Assembly (NCBI GenBank): GCA_963580095.1
Contig: CAUZJQ010000074.1
Location: forward strand, 1-16,420
Length of the DNA: 16,420 bases
Origin: CAJWLW01 sp963580095
GTDB taxonomy: Bacteria > Verrucomicrobiota > Lentisphaeria > JABSQK01 > CAJWLW01
Direction of reading: 5' to 3'
This document shows, piece after piece, positions 1 to 6,390 of the stretch. Under the pieces are notes generated by a model. The model saw nothing but the letters and a program-made list of their open reading frames with translations. It ran no database searches and was not told where the DNA came from. Position 1 is the stretch's first letter. Every line of letters starts with the position of its first letter. A program made the position numbers and the translations under genes.

Positions 1-482
1 CTCCCGAACAGGCCGAGGCCTTTGTGCAGCTTGGAAAGTATCCGCCAGTGGGCGGGCGCGGGGTCTGCTCAAGCAGTGTCAACTTCGACTATCACCTGGC
101 CGATTCGGTGCAGGACCTGGTTGACTCGAACAATGCAACCCGCCTGATGGTGATGATCGAAAGTGACCCGGGATACGAAGCGCTGGACTCAATCCTCAGC
201 GTCGATGGCATTGACATGCTGACGATTGGGCCCGCTGACTGGGCCGCGGGCAGTGGCCTCGACAGCGTGACGGCTAAAGCGCAGCTCGCGCCAAAGATTG
301 AACATGTGCTCGAGGCGGCGGCACAGGCCGGGAAGATTACCGCCATGGGCGCGTTCGATCCAAACAGCGTCAGTCGCTACCTCGAGCTGGGCGTGAGAAT
401 AATCTTTGTAGGCGTAGACGTGAATCTGAAACGCAAAATGCTGAGAGACACGCTGGGCCGATTCCACGACGCAGAGGGATAA
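1..482 (+). CDS. HpcH/HpaI-family aldolase, C-terminal part (5' end outside window)
   Basis: The open frame enters from the left edge (first full codon at 3), so about 160 C-terminal residues are present and roughly the first 100 are missing. The family (HpaI, GarL/2-dehydro-3-deoxyglucarate aldolase, citrate-lyase beta-like) consists of metal-dependent class II aldolases with a TIM barrel that cleave or form 2-keto-4-hydroxy acids to give pyruvate or similar products. Visible family marks are YPPVGGRGV near the start, MIES with the metal-ligand Glu, the VDGID turn, and IGPADWAAGSG with the second metal-ligand Asp. The substrate cannot be read from this part. The next gene, hydroxypyruvate-isomerase-like, starts 58 nt downstream, which suggests a shared sugar-acid or glyoxylate pathway. 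A GTG at 24 is internal to the barrel and is not the start. The family call is secure; the substrate is unknown. Confidence 0.88.
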   Translation, partial: PEQAEAFVQLGKYPPVGGRGVCSSSVNFDYHLADSVQDLVDSNNATRLMVMIESDPGYEALDSILSVDGIDMLTIGPADWAAGSGLDSVTAKAQLAPKIEHVLEAAAQAGKITAMGAFDPNSVSRYLELGVRIIFVGVDVNLKRKMLRDTLGRFHDAEG

Positions 483-493
483 GGTTTGATTTC

Positions 494-527
494 CCTGCCA
501 TCTGCCACCTGAAACCTGAACCTGAAA
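494..527. repeat. Degenerate heptanucleotide tandem repeat between aldolase and isomerase genes
   Basis: Reading on from 494 gives CCTGCCA, TCTGCCA, CCTGAAA, CCTGAA (one base short) and CCTGAAA. This is five units of period 7, filling most of the 58-nt gap. It occupies the place where a Shine-Dalgarno sequence for the next gene would be expected. It is seen directly; any function is unknown. Confidence 0.7.
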
Positions 528-540
528 CCCCGTACTTCCC

Positions 541-1314
541 ATGTTTCAACTTTCTATTTGTGCCGGCACCGTCCTGCAGAACCTGCCATTTCTCGAACGT
601 GTACGGGCGATCGCGGCTGCCGGTTTTGCCGTCGACCTTTGGGACTGGGAGGAGGATGCCCTGGACGAGATCGCTGACGACCCGGATATTACCATTGGCG
701 CTATAACCGGCTGGCGTGGCGGGAACATGGTTCACCCGGACGGCGTCGAGACGTTTTTCGAGGGTGTCGAGGCCAACCTTGAGGTTGCTGCTCGACTCGG
801 TTGCCAAAACCTGGCGATCGCCACCGGCGAGTTGAACGCTAAGGGGGAGGTCGTTCATGCGGCTGCTGAGCATCCGGCGACGAAGTGGATCACCATTTAC
901 AAGTGCGGCTGTCGCCTGGCCACGCTGGCCGAGAAATATGACGTGACCTACAGTTTCGAAATCATGAACACGAAAACTGATCACGCCGGGTACCCTTGTC
1001 CGCTCATCGAAGACGGCCTGCGGTTGGTCGAGGAAGTCGGCAGTCCGCGCCTGAAGCTGCTGTTCGATGTGTATCACGCGCAGATTGAAGAAGGCAATGT
1101 CAGCGAACTCATCCGTCAGACTGCAAGCGTGCTTGGCTATGTGCACGTGGCGGACGTCCCGGGCCGCCATGAACCGGGCACCGGCGAGATCAACTACCCA
1201 CATATCGCGCAGGTGTTACGCGACGTTGGCTATGCCGGCCATGTCGGGCTGGAAGCCTTTCCGAAAGCGGATGATTACGCGGCCATCGAAGCCTTCCGCA
1301 CGGTGTTTTCGTGA
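541..1314 (+). CDS. Hydroxypyruvate isomerase-like TIM-barrel protein
   Basis: The 257-residue protein has the usual length of the Hyi family, which interconverts hydroxypyruvate and tartronate semialdehyde in glyoxylate metabolism (xylose-isomerase-like TIM barrel, cytoplasmic). Family marks are SFEIMNTK with catalytic Glu140, LFDVYHAQIEEGN with Asp176, His179 and Gln181 (metal/substrate ligands), VHVADVPGRHEPGTGEINY at about 201-219, and Gly-Leu-Glu238. In E. coli Hyi the last motif is Gly-(Met/Val)-Glu-Tyr-x-Pro, whereas here it is GLEAFPK, so the aromatic neighbour is shifted. The ATG at 541 is the first plausible start, but no Shine-Dalgarno precedes it; a heptanucleotide repeat lies there instead. 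Placement after an HpaI-type aldolase fits a sugar-acid pathway. Related sugar-phosphate isomerases or epimerases of the same fold cannot be fully excluded. Confidence 0.85.
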   Translation: MFQLSICAGTVLQNLPFLERVRAIAAAGFAVDLWDWEEDALDEIADDPDITIGAITGWRGGNMVHPDGVETFFEGVEANLEVAARLGCQNLAIATGELNAKGEVVHAAAEHPATKWITIYKCGCRLATLAEKYDVTYSFEIMNTKTDHAGYPCPLIEDGLRLVEEVGSPRLKLLFDVYHAQIEEGNVSELIRQTASVLGYVHVADVPGRHEPGTGEINYPHIAQVLRDVGYAGHVGLEAFPKADDYAAIEAFRTVFS

Positions 1315-1364
1315 CGGTGGGGTTATGTGGCACGAGCGCAAAGGCATCGGGGTATTGATCCCCC

Positions 1365-2096
1365 TCAAAACTTCTCGGTCGCCTCATATCCCGCCGGTTC
1401 CAGCACAACGATCGTTGGCCTGGAGCATTCAACCCTGGGCAACGGCAGGGTCACGGTGTGGTTGCGGACAAAGACAACCGGATCCAGGGGGCGGCGCTCT
1501 ATGAAAGCGTTCAGCTTGGTCATGCCCGCGGTGATTGGCGGGCAGTTGTAATGCATTGGCAGGATCCACGTGGGGTCGAGGATGTCGATCATCGCATCGA
1601 GGTCTTCCAGGGGCAGGGTCAGATGCTCTCCGACGAGTGTGAGCAAGACGTCACAGCGCCCGGCAAACGGTGCCAGTTCCTCGGCGCCGATGCCGTAGCC
1701 GAGATCACCCATGTGCAGAATCCATAGGCCCCCGGCCTTGAACGCGTACAAGGCATTGTCATCGGGGCCCTCGGGGTGGTGAGGGGCCTCGGCAGCTTGG
1801 ACCGCATACATGCGTTCATTATTGATCTCGGGCTGGATCGTTCCCTGGGCCACGTCTAGGGCGTTGATAACCTGCCCATAACCCTCGACCGCCTGCACGT
1901 AGGAATGTGCCTCGTCCGTCAATGAACTGCAGATGACGGTATCCGCCTCTATTTTGAAGTCGAGCACGGCGGGGTCGGGAATTCCGCAGGCGTTGGCAAC
2001 CACGGGTGGCGAATACGGATCCATAGCCAGTGATAAGCCGCCTTCTTCCCAGATGCGAAAAGTCGCCAGGCCGAACCATTGTAAATGAATGCTCAT
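1365..2096 (-). CDS. Metallo-beta-lactamase-fold hydrolase, UlaG-like, with altered metal motif
   Basis: The frame stays open upstream to 2258, but the ATG at 2096 is chosen because AGGGAG lies 6 nt before it and the protein then begins as family members do (MSIHLQWFGLATFRI). The product has 243 residues, no signal peptide and is probably cytoplasmic. The pattern W-x-G-x-x-(S/T)-F-R, DPYSPP at 26-31, His106-His107, HMGDLGYG (128-135, Asp131) and LPMHY (179-183, His182) matches the small MBL-fold group containing L-ascorbate-6-phosphate lactonase UlaG. The usual HxHxDH signature is replaced by SLTDEAH (58-64), which keeps only the last His. The protein may therefore bind fewer or different metals. 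The substrate is unknown. The gene converges on the isomerase gene, so it is not in that operon. Confidence 0.8.
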   Translation of the reverse strand: MSIHLQWFGLATFRIWEEGGLSLAMDPYSPPVVANACGIPDPAVLDFKIEADTVICSSLTDEAHSYVQAVEGYGQVINALDVAQGTIQPEINNERMYAVQAAEAPHHPEGPDDNALYAFKAGGLWILHMGDLGYGIGAEELAPFAGRCDVLLTLVGEHLTLPLEDLDAMIDILDPTWILPMHYNCPPITAGMTKLNAFIERRPLDPVVFVRNHTVTLPLPRVECSRPTIVVLEPAGYEATEKF

Positions 2097-2102
2097 GAAT
2101 TG

Positions 2103-2108
2103 CTCCCT
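2103..2108 (-). promoter_or_regulatory. Ribosome binding site of the MBL-fold gene
   Basis: On the minus strand this reads AGGGAG and lies 6 nt before the ATG at 2096. It decides that start over the longer open frame reaching 2258. Confidence 0.75.
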
Positions 2109-2111
2109 GCG

Positions 2112-2137
2112 ATTGAATGTCTTTCGATATTCAATAT
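2112..2137. promoter_or_regulatory. Overlapping AT-rich palindromes upstream of the MBL-fold gene
   Basis: ATGAAT-like arms are visible here: ATTGAAT (2112-2118) and ATTCAAT (2129-2135) form a 7-bp inverted repeat with a 10-bp spacer. The second arm lies within an 11-bp palindrome, ATATTCAATAT (2127-2137). Placed 16 to 41 bp before the start codon, this could be a repressor operator. No regulator gene is adjacent, so the role is inferred only. Confidence 0.35.
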
Positions 2138-2408
2138 TGCTTAAATTCCGTTTTGTGCGAGCGAATCCGGCCGGCAGGTTTTCCGCCGATGCTAAGTTCT
2201 CCGAAACGTGCCGGTGATCCGATCTGTGGCCTGTAGCCGGCGTCTCGAGCCTTCGCATCGCAGCTTTTACCGGGGATCCGTGAGGCTGTGGTCTGAGTTA
2301 CGCGTCGTCCGCGTTCGTGCCGTTCCGAGCCTTGCGGCATGCATTATGCCTGCACGCGAATCGTCCTGTAACGGTTGATTTTTTGAATGTCGCGCATGAC
2401 ATTAGGGT

Positions 2409-3101
2409 ATGGACGGCGAACGGACAACTTCTGACTTGACTGACTTGACTGACTTGACTGCAAGCTGCCCCAAGTGTGCGGTGGAGACCTCGTTTGCACC
2501 TGTCACCGTACTCACCGACCTGAAAACGGATGATCTTAAGAGCCTTTTTGCCGGACGCCTGAACACTGTGCACTGCGATGCCTGCGAGACTGACTTTCTC
2601 TACGAAACGCCAATTCTCTACCGGGATGACGGCGGGCGCTGGATGGTCTATTATTTGCCGCCGACAATCATTGAACGGTTAGATGACGCCGTCGTCCACG
2701 TCGAGGAAATCTATGACATGGTGTTCAACGATTTTTCGAGCGAGGAACGTCCCGGCTGCCGGCTTGTCACCAAACGTAACGCGCTGATCGAGAAGATTGC
2801 CATACATCAGAGGCAGTTTGACGACCGGATTATCGAATACATTAAATACCAATTATACCAAAATTGCGACGACCTCGACCCTATCCGCCACGAGTTGCTG
2901 TTTGATTTCGGCAACACGACGGAGACAGAGCTGATGTTTTTGGCGTTCGACCGGGACACCGGGAAGCCGACCTACTCCATGGCTTTTCCATACGGGGACT
3001 ACGAGAGCCTGTCGACATACTTCCTGTCGAGCGAAAAGATGCAACACGAGCTCGAGCGCATGTTCCGCCGCCATTTCATCCAGGTGGACGATCTCATCTG
3101 A
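2409..3101 (+). CDS. CpXC domain protein (zinc-ribbon-like)
   Basis: The product has 230 residues and no signal peptide or membrane segment. The N-terminal part carries Cys20-Pro-Lys-Cys23 and Cys56-Asp-Ala-Cys59, the spaced CPxC/CxxC pairs of the CpXC domain, followed by the usual FLYETPILYRDDGGRWMVYY-type strand segment at about 63-82. The four Cys probably hold a zinc ion; the molecular role of the family is not established. The C-terminal half (about 90-230) is acidic, predicted mixed alpha/beta, and not recognised. The ATG at 2409 has no good Shine-Dalgarno (AGGG is too close). In-frame TTG codons at 2436, 2445 and 2454 are alternatives that would place the first Cys near the N-terminus, as in many homologues. 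A 9-bp repeat codes for three Asp-Leu-Thr triplets at residues 9-17. Confidence 0.78.
   Translation: MDGERTTSDLTDLTDLTASCPKCAVETSFAPVTVLTDLKTDDLKSLFAGRLNTVHCDACETDFLYETPILYRDDGGRWMVYYLPPTIIERLDDAVVHVEEIYDMVFNDFSSEERPGCRLVTKRNALIEKIAIHQRQFDDRIIEYIKYQLYQNCDDLDPIRHELLFDFGNTTETELMFLAFDRDTGKPTYSMAFPYGDYESLSTYFLSSEKMQHELERMFRRHFIQVDDLI
2432..2460 (+). repeat. 9-bp tandem repeat, 3.2 copies, inside start of CpXC gene
   Basis: TGACTTGAC occurs three times in direct succession followed by TG. It is in frame and encodes Asp-Leu-Thr three times just before the first zinc-ribbon Cys. Copy-number change would keep the reading frame. Confidence 0.9.
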
Positions 3102-3238
3102 TGCCGCTGCGGTTGGCTGATGGATTGGTGCATAGCTGGACCATTATTGCCGAGAGCCTGGCAATTCATAAGCCGCGTCGATGGGGAACTGCGTTTTTGG
3201 ATTTCCGTGTTGCATCAATCCAGTACTCCAGTTCCAAG

Positions 3239-4555
3239 TCAGAAGCGGTCCGTCTTCAGGTGTGGTAACATTGCCGCCACCTCCGCCATCGATCCCGGGC
3301 GGTTTCTCGGTTCGGTTGCCATGCAGCGATCGACGATCAGTACGTCCCATGAGCGCGTGACTTCCGGCCGCCACTGATTCAGCGGCGGCGGTACATCATC
3401 GTTGAGGTGACGCTGGATCATGTCCAGTGCGTTTTCCGCCGTGAAAGGCGGCTGTCCCGAAATCAGATGGTACATCGTGCCGCCGAAGGAGTAAATATCC
3501 GTCTCCGGCGTCGCGTCCTGGCCGCGCGCCTGCTCCGGTGCCATATACAGCGGTGTCCCGACGCAATAGCCCATGGATGTGAAGCGCGTTTCGCCCATGC
3601 GTACCGCGATGCCGAAATCGCCGACCTTAATCTCGTTATCGTCTGTCAGAAAAAGGTTCCTCAACTTTATGTCCCGGTGGATGATCCCCATCGAGTGTAC
3701 TGACTCCAACGCCTGCACCAGCCCCATTGCAACAGTATAGACGCCGGCGAAATCAAGCCCGTCCGGATACTCGGCCAGAAGATCCTCCAAGTGTCGGCCC
3801 GTGACGAATTCCATCAGCATGTAACTGTTGTCCGCGTAGCTGCCGCGGTCGATGAAACGCACCACATTCGGATGATCGATGCTCGACATGATGTCGACTT
3901 CGCGCTCGAACCTCAGCAGGATGTGTTCTTCGGCATCACCCGAGGCGTTGAGCATCTTCATCGCGAATGTTCGACCAGCGTGATCCTCGACACGGTATAC
4001 ATATATACGCCCCGCGCAGCTCAGTAGTTCGACGATACGATAGCCATCGATTTCGTCGCCGATATCCGGCGCCGCGGCCTGGGTTTTCAGCACAATGTTG
4101 ATCGGCGTGTCGGTTCCGATGTCCTCCAGTTCGGCCTGCGGTTTGAGCAGCTGCGAGAGTTTGTCCAGCAATTCATTCGGGAACACCGGCTCGACTACAA
4201 AGGCGTCGGCACCGGCATCGATCATCTTGACCTGGTCATCGACCGAGTCGTCGCCCAACACCATGATAATCGGCAGGCGACTGCCGTAGGCAGCTTTGAT
4301 TGCGCTGCATAGCTCGCGATTATCGTCCGCCGCCAAGGTCATATGCGTGATTGCTACAGCCGGCAACTGTTTGGCCGTGCCGGTGACGTAGCGTCCGTTG
4401 CCCGAGGTGCTGATGTCCAGTGCCTGCAGCGCGGCTTCCCGTGAACTCACAGCTTGGAGATGAGTATATCCCGCCTGACGCAGGATGTCCGCAAGAAAGG
4501 ACTCCCGGGGCATGGTATCCTGGGCAATTAGAATTCGAATCTGCTCACGGCTCAT
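3239..4555 (-). CDS. Pseudo-receiver / Hanks-type Ser/Thr protein kinase fusion
   Basis: The 438-residue cytoplasmic protein has a CheY-like N-terminal domain (about 5-138) and a eukaryotic-like kinase domain (about 172-435). Kinase residues are present: Lys200 (FAMK), Glu219, HRDIKLRN with Asp295 and Asn300, DFG with Asp313, APE at 339-341 and Asp353. The glycine-rich loop is degenerate: LSCAGRIYVYRV instead of GxGxxG. The receiver part keeps the fold pattern (ILIAQD, IIMVLGDD, AGADAFVVEP) but lacks the phosphoacceptor Asp; Thr70/His71 lie at that strand end. It also lacks the conserved Lys, since the usual KP is Glu122-Pro. It is thus probably a non-phosphorylated signal-binding or docking module. 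There is no transmembrane or PASTA segment. The likely start is ATG at 4555, with a weak ribosome site. Targets are unknown. The gene converges on the CpXC gene. Confidence 0.88.
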   Translation of the reverse strand: MSREQIRILIAQDTMPRESFLADILRQAGYTHLQAVSSREAALQALDISTSGNGRYVTGTAKQLPAVAITHMTLAADDNRELCSAIKAAYGSRLPIIMVLGDDSVDDQVKMIDAGADAFVVEPVFPNELLDKLSQLLKPQAELEDIGTDTPINIVLKTQAAAPDIGDEIDGYRIVELLSCAGRIYVYRVEDHAGRTFAMKMLNASGDAEEHILLRFEREVDIMSSIDHPNVVRFIDRGSYADNSYMLMEFVTGRHLEDLLAEYPDGLDFAGVYTVAMGLVQALESVHSMGIIHRDIKLRNLFLTDDNEIKVGDFGIAVRMGETRFTSMGYCVGTPLYMAPEQARGQDATPETDIYSFGGTMYHLISGQPPFTAENALDMIQRHLNDDVPPPLNQWRPEVTRSWDVLIVDRCMATEPRNRPGSMAEVAAMLPHLKTDRF

Positions 4556-4595
4556 TTAACTGATGGATATTGGTGGCGCGTGAAGGGTGTCTCGT

Positions 4596-4624
4596 AGAAT
4601 AGTCTTGCCTATGCATCGCTGCAA
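4596..4624 (-). promoter_or_regulatory. Possible sigma70 promoter of the kinase gene
   Basis: Read on the minus strand: TTGCAG (4624-4619), a 17-bp spacer and TATTCT (4601-4596), about 40 bp before the ATG at 4555. The -10 has four of six consensus bases and the -35 three, so it is only suggestive. Confidence 0.3.
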
Positions 4625-4818
4625 TCGGAAACAGGAGGGTGAGGAACGGCCAGTGCAATTTTTGTGAAAGATAATAAGTGAAGATGTGAGGTGAGCGAAT
4701 CATATTACCGAGCTCACGGTCCAGAATTCCCTTCTGTCTCTATGACCGATGCGATTCGCGACTATGTTTGTAATGACGCCTGCTTTCGAAGTCACACCAA
4801 AACGTCCGGTTGTGGATC

Positions 4819-5421
4819 ATGCAAGAAAACCGTACCGAATGCACCATCGATCCCTTGTCTGGAACGTGCGTTCTGGAATTGCGGCGACTTTTGTCGTTGC
4901 CCATAAACCGCAATACGATTCATGACCTGCGGCAGAACATTGGCTGCTTGTGCGGACAATTAAAGAAACAGCAGCCGGTATCGCCTGAATCTGCAAATGA
5001 AATTGCCTGGCTAATGCAGGAGGTGTACCAGGTCGAAGAGCAGTTCCTCCACAGCGGCGTCCGGAATGTGGAAGGGGCTCCGCAGTTGCTGCATGACCTT
5101 TTGCTGGTACTGGCGATTCTTCCGGACGTTCTCGATATGGACGCCGAGGAAAATCTGAAGCTCCCATCTGGCCTGACTCTGTATGACTGGCTGATCGAGT
5201 TCAAGGATTCCGATCGATTCGACAGACATGCCACGCATCCGCTGTCTTTGTCACACGTGGTTATCCGTGCACTGATATTTTGCGGACTGGATGCGGACGA
5301 CCAATATGATGTCGACAATGTTTTCCGGAGAATCGCTGTAGCAGTCTTCAAGCGCAGGATCCACCATTCGTATTTTGACTATGCAACGCGATATGTGCAG
5401 TTGAAGTTCTACGGCGAGTAG
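4819..5421 (+). CDS. Hypothetical protein, predicted mostly helical
   Basis: I do not recognise this 200-residue protein. It has no signal peptide, membrane helix or catalytic motif that I can identify. It looks alpha-helical and acidic in the middle, with hydrophobic helices such as LLHDLLLVLAILPDVLDM and a basic, aromatic C-terminus (FKRRIHHSYFDYATRYVQLK). The long open frame, its codon use and its isolation support a real gene. The ATG at 4819 is chosen over TTG at 4810; neither has a clear Shine-Dalgarno. Another frame is open from GTG 4691 to 4906 and overlaps the start, so the true N-terminus is uncertain. The gene is divergent from the kinase gene and separated from trpC by the trp promoter, so it is probably transcribed alone. 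Confidence 0.6.
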   Translation: MQENRTECTIDPLSGTCVLELRRLLSLPINRNTIHDLRQNIGCLCGQLKKQQPVSPESANEIAWLMQEVYQVEEQFLHSGVRNVEGAPQLLHDLLLVLAILPDVLDMDAEENLKLPSGLTLYDWLIEFKDSDRFDRHATHPLSLSHVVIRALIFCGLDADDQYDVDNVFRRIAVAVFKRRIHHSYFDYATRYVQLKFYGE

Positions 5422-5455
5422 TCTGGAATCCGAAAATCACCTGTCTTCGTTGGAT

Positions 5456-5479
5456 CAGACTCCGCTGACGGAGAGTCTG
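5456..5479. terminator. Hairpin between the hypothetical gene and the trp promoter
   Basis: CAGACT-CCG (5456-5464) pairs with CGG-AG-AGTCTG (5469-5479) around a CTGA loop, with a two-base bulge. No T-run follows, so it is a weak candidate for a terminator of the upstream gene and could equally be incidental. Confidence 0.35.
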
Positions 5480-5485
5480 TCCACG

Positions 5486-5514
5486 TTGACAACCCCTCAC
5501 GCGGACTGTACAAT
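5486..5514 (+). promoter_or_regulatory. Strong sigma70 promoter of the trpCBA operon
   Basis: TTGACA (5486-5491, perfect -35), 17-bp spacer, TACAAT (5509-5514, five of six -10 bases). Transcription should start near 5521, giving an untranslated leader of about 50 nt. The leader has a GCCCAT/ATGGGC inverted repeat (5530-5535 with 5562-5567) reaching the region just before the trpC start. The leader contains no Trp-codon-rich reading frame, so classical attenuation is not supported. Confidence 0.82.
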
Positions 5515-5571
5515 AATCGTTGTTCCCACGCCCATGGACCGCCTTTTTCCTTACTTTCACAATGGGCATCT

Positions 5572-6390
5572 ATGCCGACGATCCTCGACAAAATAGTTGA
5601 AGTCAAGCGCGACGAAATCGCTGTCCGAAAAGCGCGTACCCCGCTCTCGGACCTGCGGGCACAGCTCGACGAAGAGCCGGCGCCACGCGGGTTTGCCTCG
5701 AAGCTCGACGCTGTCGTGGCTGCCGGCCGTCCCGGCGTCATCGCGGAAATCAAACGCGGCTCGCCCTCTCTCGGCTGCATTCGCCCGGACCTCGATGCCG
5801 CGGTGCAGGCCGGGGCCTACGAAGAGGGCGGCGCCGCGGCGCTGTCCGTGCTCACCGACGAGACATTTTTTTTCGGCAGCGATCGCGACTTCACCGACAC
5901 CCGCGAGGCCGTAAGCCTGCCGATGCTGCGCAAGGAATTTATCATCGACGAATATCAGGTCTACGAGAGCCGTGTGCTCGGTGCCGACTGCATTTTGCTC
6001 ATCCTCAGCATCCTGGATGACGCTGAGGCACGTGCCCTGTGTGATTGTGTGCATGGGCTTGGGATGGATGTACTCGCCGAGACACATAGCCGCGAGGAGA
6101 TCGCCCGGGCCGTGGCCCATCTCGATTTCGACCTGCTCGGGATCAACAACCGCGACCTTAACACCTTTGATACTCGGATTGAGCACACCAGCGAAATGGC
6201 CGATGCCGTTGCCGATCGCAGTACGCTCGTTGCCGAGTCCGGGCTGCATGATCCGGCCGATATCGCGGCGTTGTGGGAGCAGGGAATTGGACGCTTTCTC
6301 GTTGGTGAAGCCTTCGTACGCTGCGACGATCCTGCTACCGCCGTACGTAGTTTTGTAGAATGTCGGACTATTTGCAGAGAGACCACATGA
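5572..6390 (+). CDS. trpC: Indole-3-glycerol phosphate synthase
   Basis: The enzyme closes CdRP to indole-3-glycerol phosphate with loss of CO2 and water, the step before tryptophan synthase. The 272-residue single-domain TIM barrel shows IAEIKRGSPS with Glu59 and catalytic Lys61, LSVLTDETFFFGS at 91-103, LRKEFIIDEYQVYESR with catalytic Lys121, LAETH with Glu170, GINNRDLNTF (190-199), AESGLHDP with Glu222, and the phosphate-binding FLVGEAF. It is not fused to trpF. The ATG at 5572 lies about 50 nt after the promoter start point and matches the family's MTILDKI-like beginning. Its stop overlaps the trpB start by 4 nt (ATGA), indicating translational coupling. The usual Lys of SPSKG is Leu here (SPSLG), a minor change. 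Very secure. Confidence 0.97.
   Translation: MPTILDKIVEVKRDEIAVRKARTPLSDLRAQLDEEPAPRGFASKLDAVVAAGRPGVIAEIKRGSPSLGCIRPDLDAAVQAGAYEEGGAAALSVLTDETFFFGSDRDFTDTREAVSLPMLRKEFIIDEYQVYESRVLGADCILLILSILDDAEARALCDCVHGLGMDVLAETHSREEIARAVAHLDFDLLGINNRDLNTFDTRIEHTSEMADAVADRSTLVAESGLHDPADIAALWEQGIGRFLVGEAFVRCDDPATAVRSFVECRTICRETT

Larger units (their letters stand above)
2097..2408. other. Intergenic region between divergent MBL-fold and CpXC genes
   Basis: This 312-bp spacer separates two divergent genes. It holds the MBL gene's ribosome binding site, the AT-rich palindromes at 2112-2137, and a small hairpin GGCAT-GCATT-ATGCC at 2336-2350. No strong sigma70 promoter was found in either direction. The minus frame of the MBL gene remains open to 2258, but the extra N-terminal residues do not resemble the family. 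No RNA gene was recognised. Confidence 0.5.

Noticed and set aside
370..1203. 277-codon open frame on the minus strand
   Set aside because: Covers the end of the aldolase gene and most of the isomerase gene in antisense; both sense genes have clear family motifs.
1349..1364. Bidirectional terminator between isomerase and MBL-fold genes
   Set aside because: Only a 4-bp GGGG/CCCC stem and no T-run on either strand.
2375..2403. Promoter for the CpXC gene (TTGATT / GACATT)
   Set aside because: The -10 matches only three of six bases and lies so close to the ATG that the mRNA would be leaderless.
4691..4906. 71-codon frame from GTG with several Cys, upstream of the hypothetical gene
   Set aside because: No family match and it overlaps the start of the longer gene in another frame. 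A frameshifted longer N-terminus was considered but nothing supports joining them.
5521..5596. Trp leader peptide/attenuator before trpC
   Set aside because: The short frame from ATG 5534 has no Trp codons and no terminator hairpin with T-run was found.
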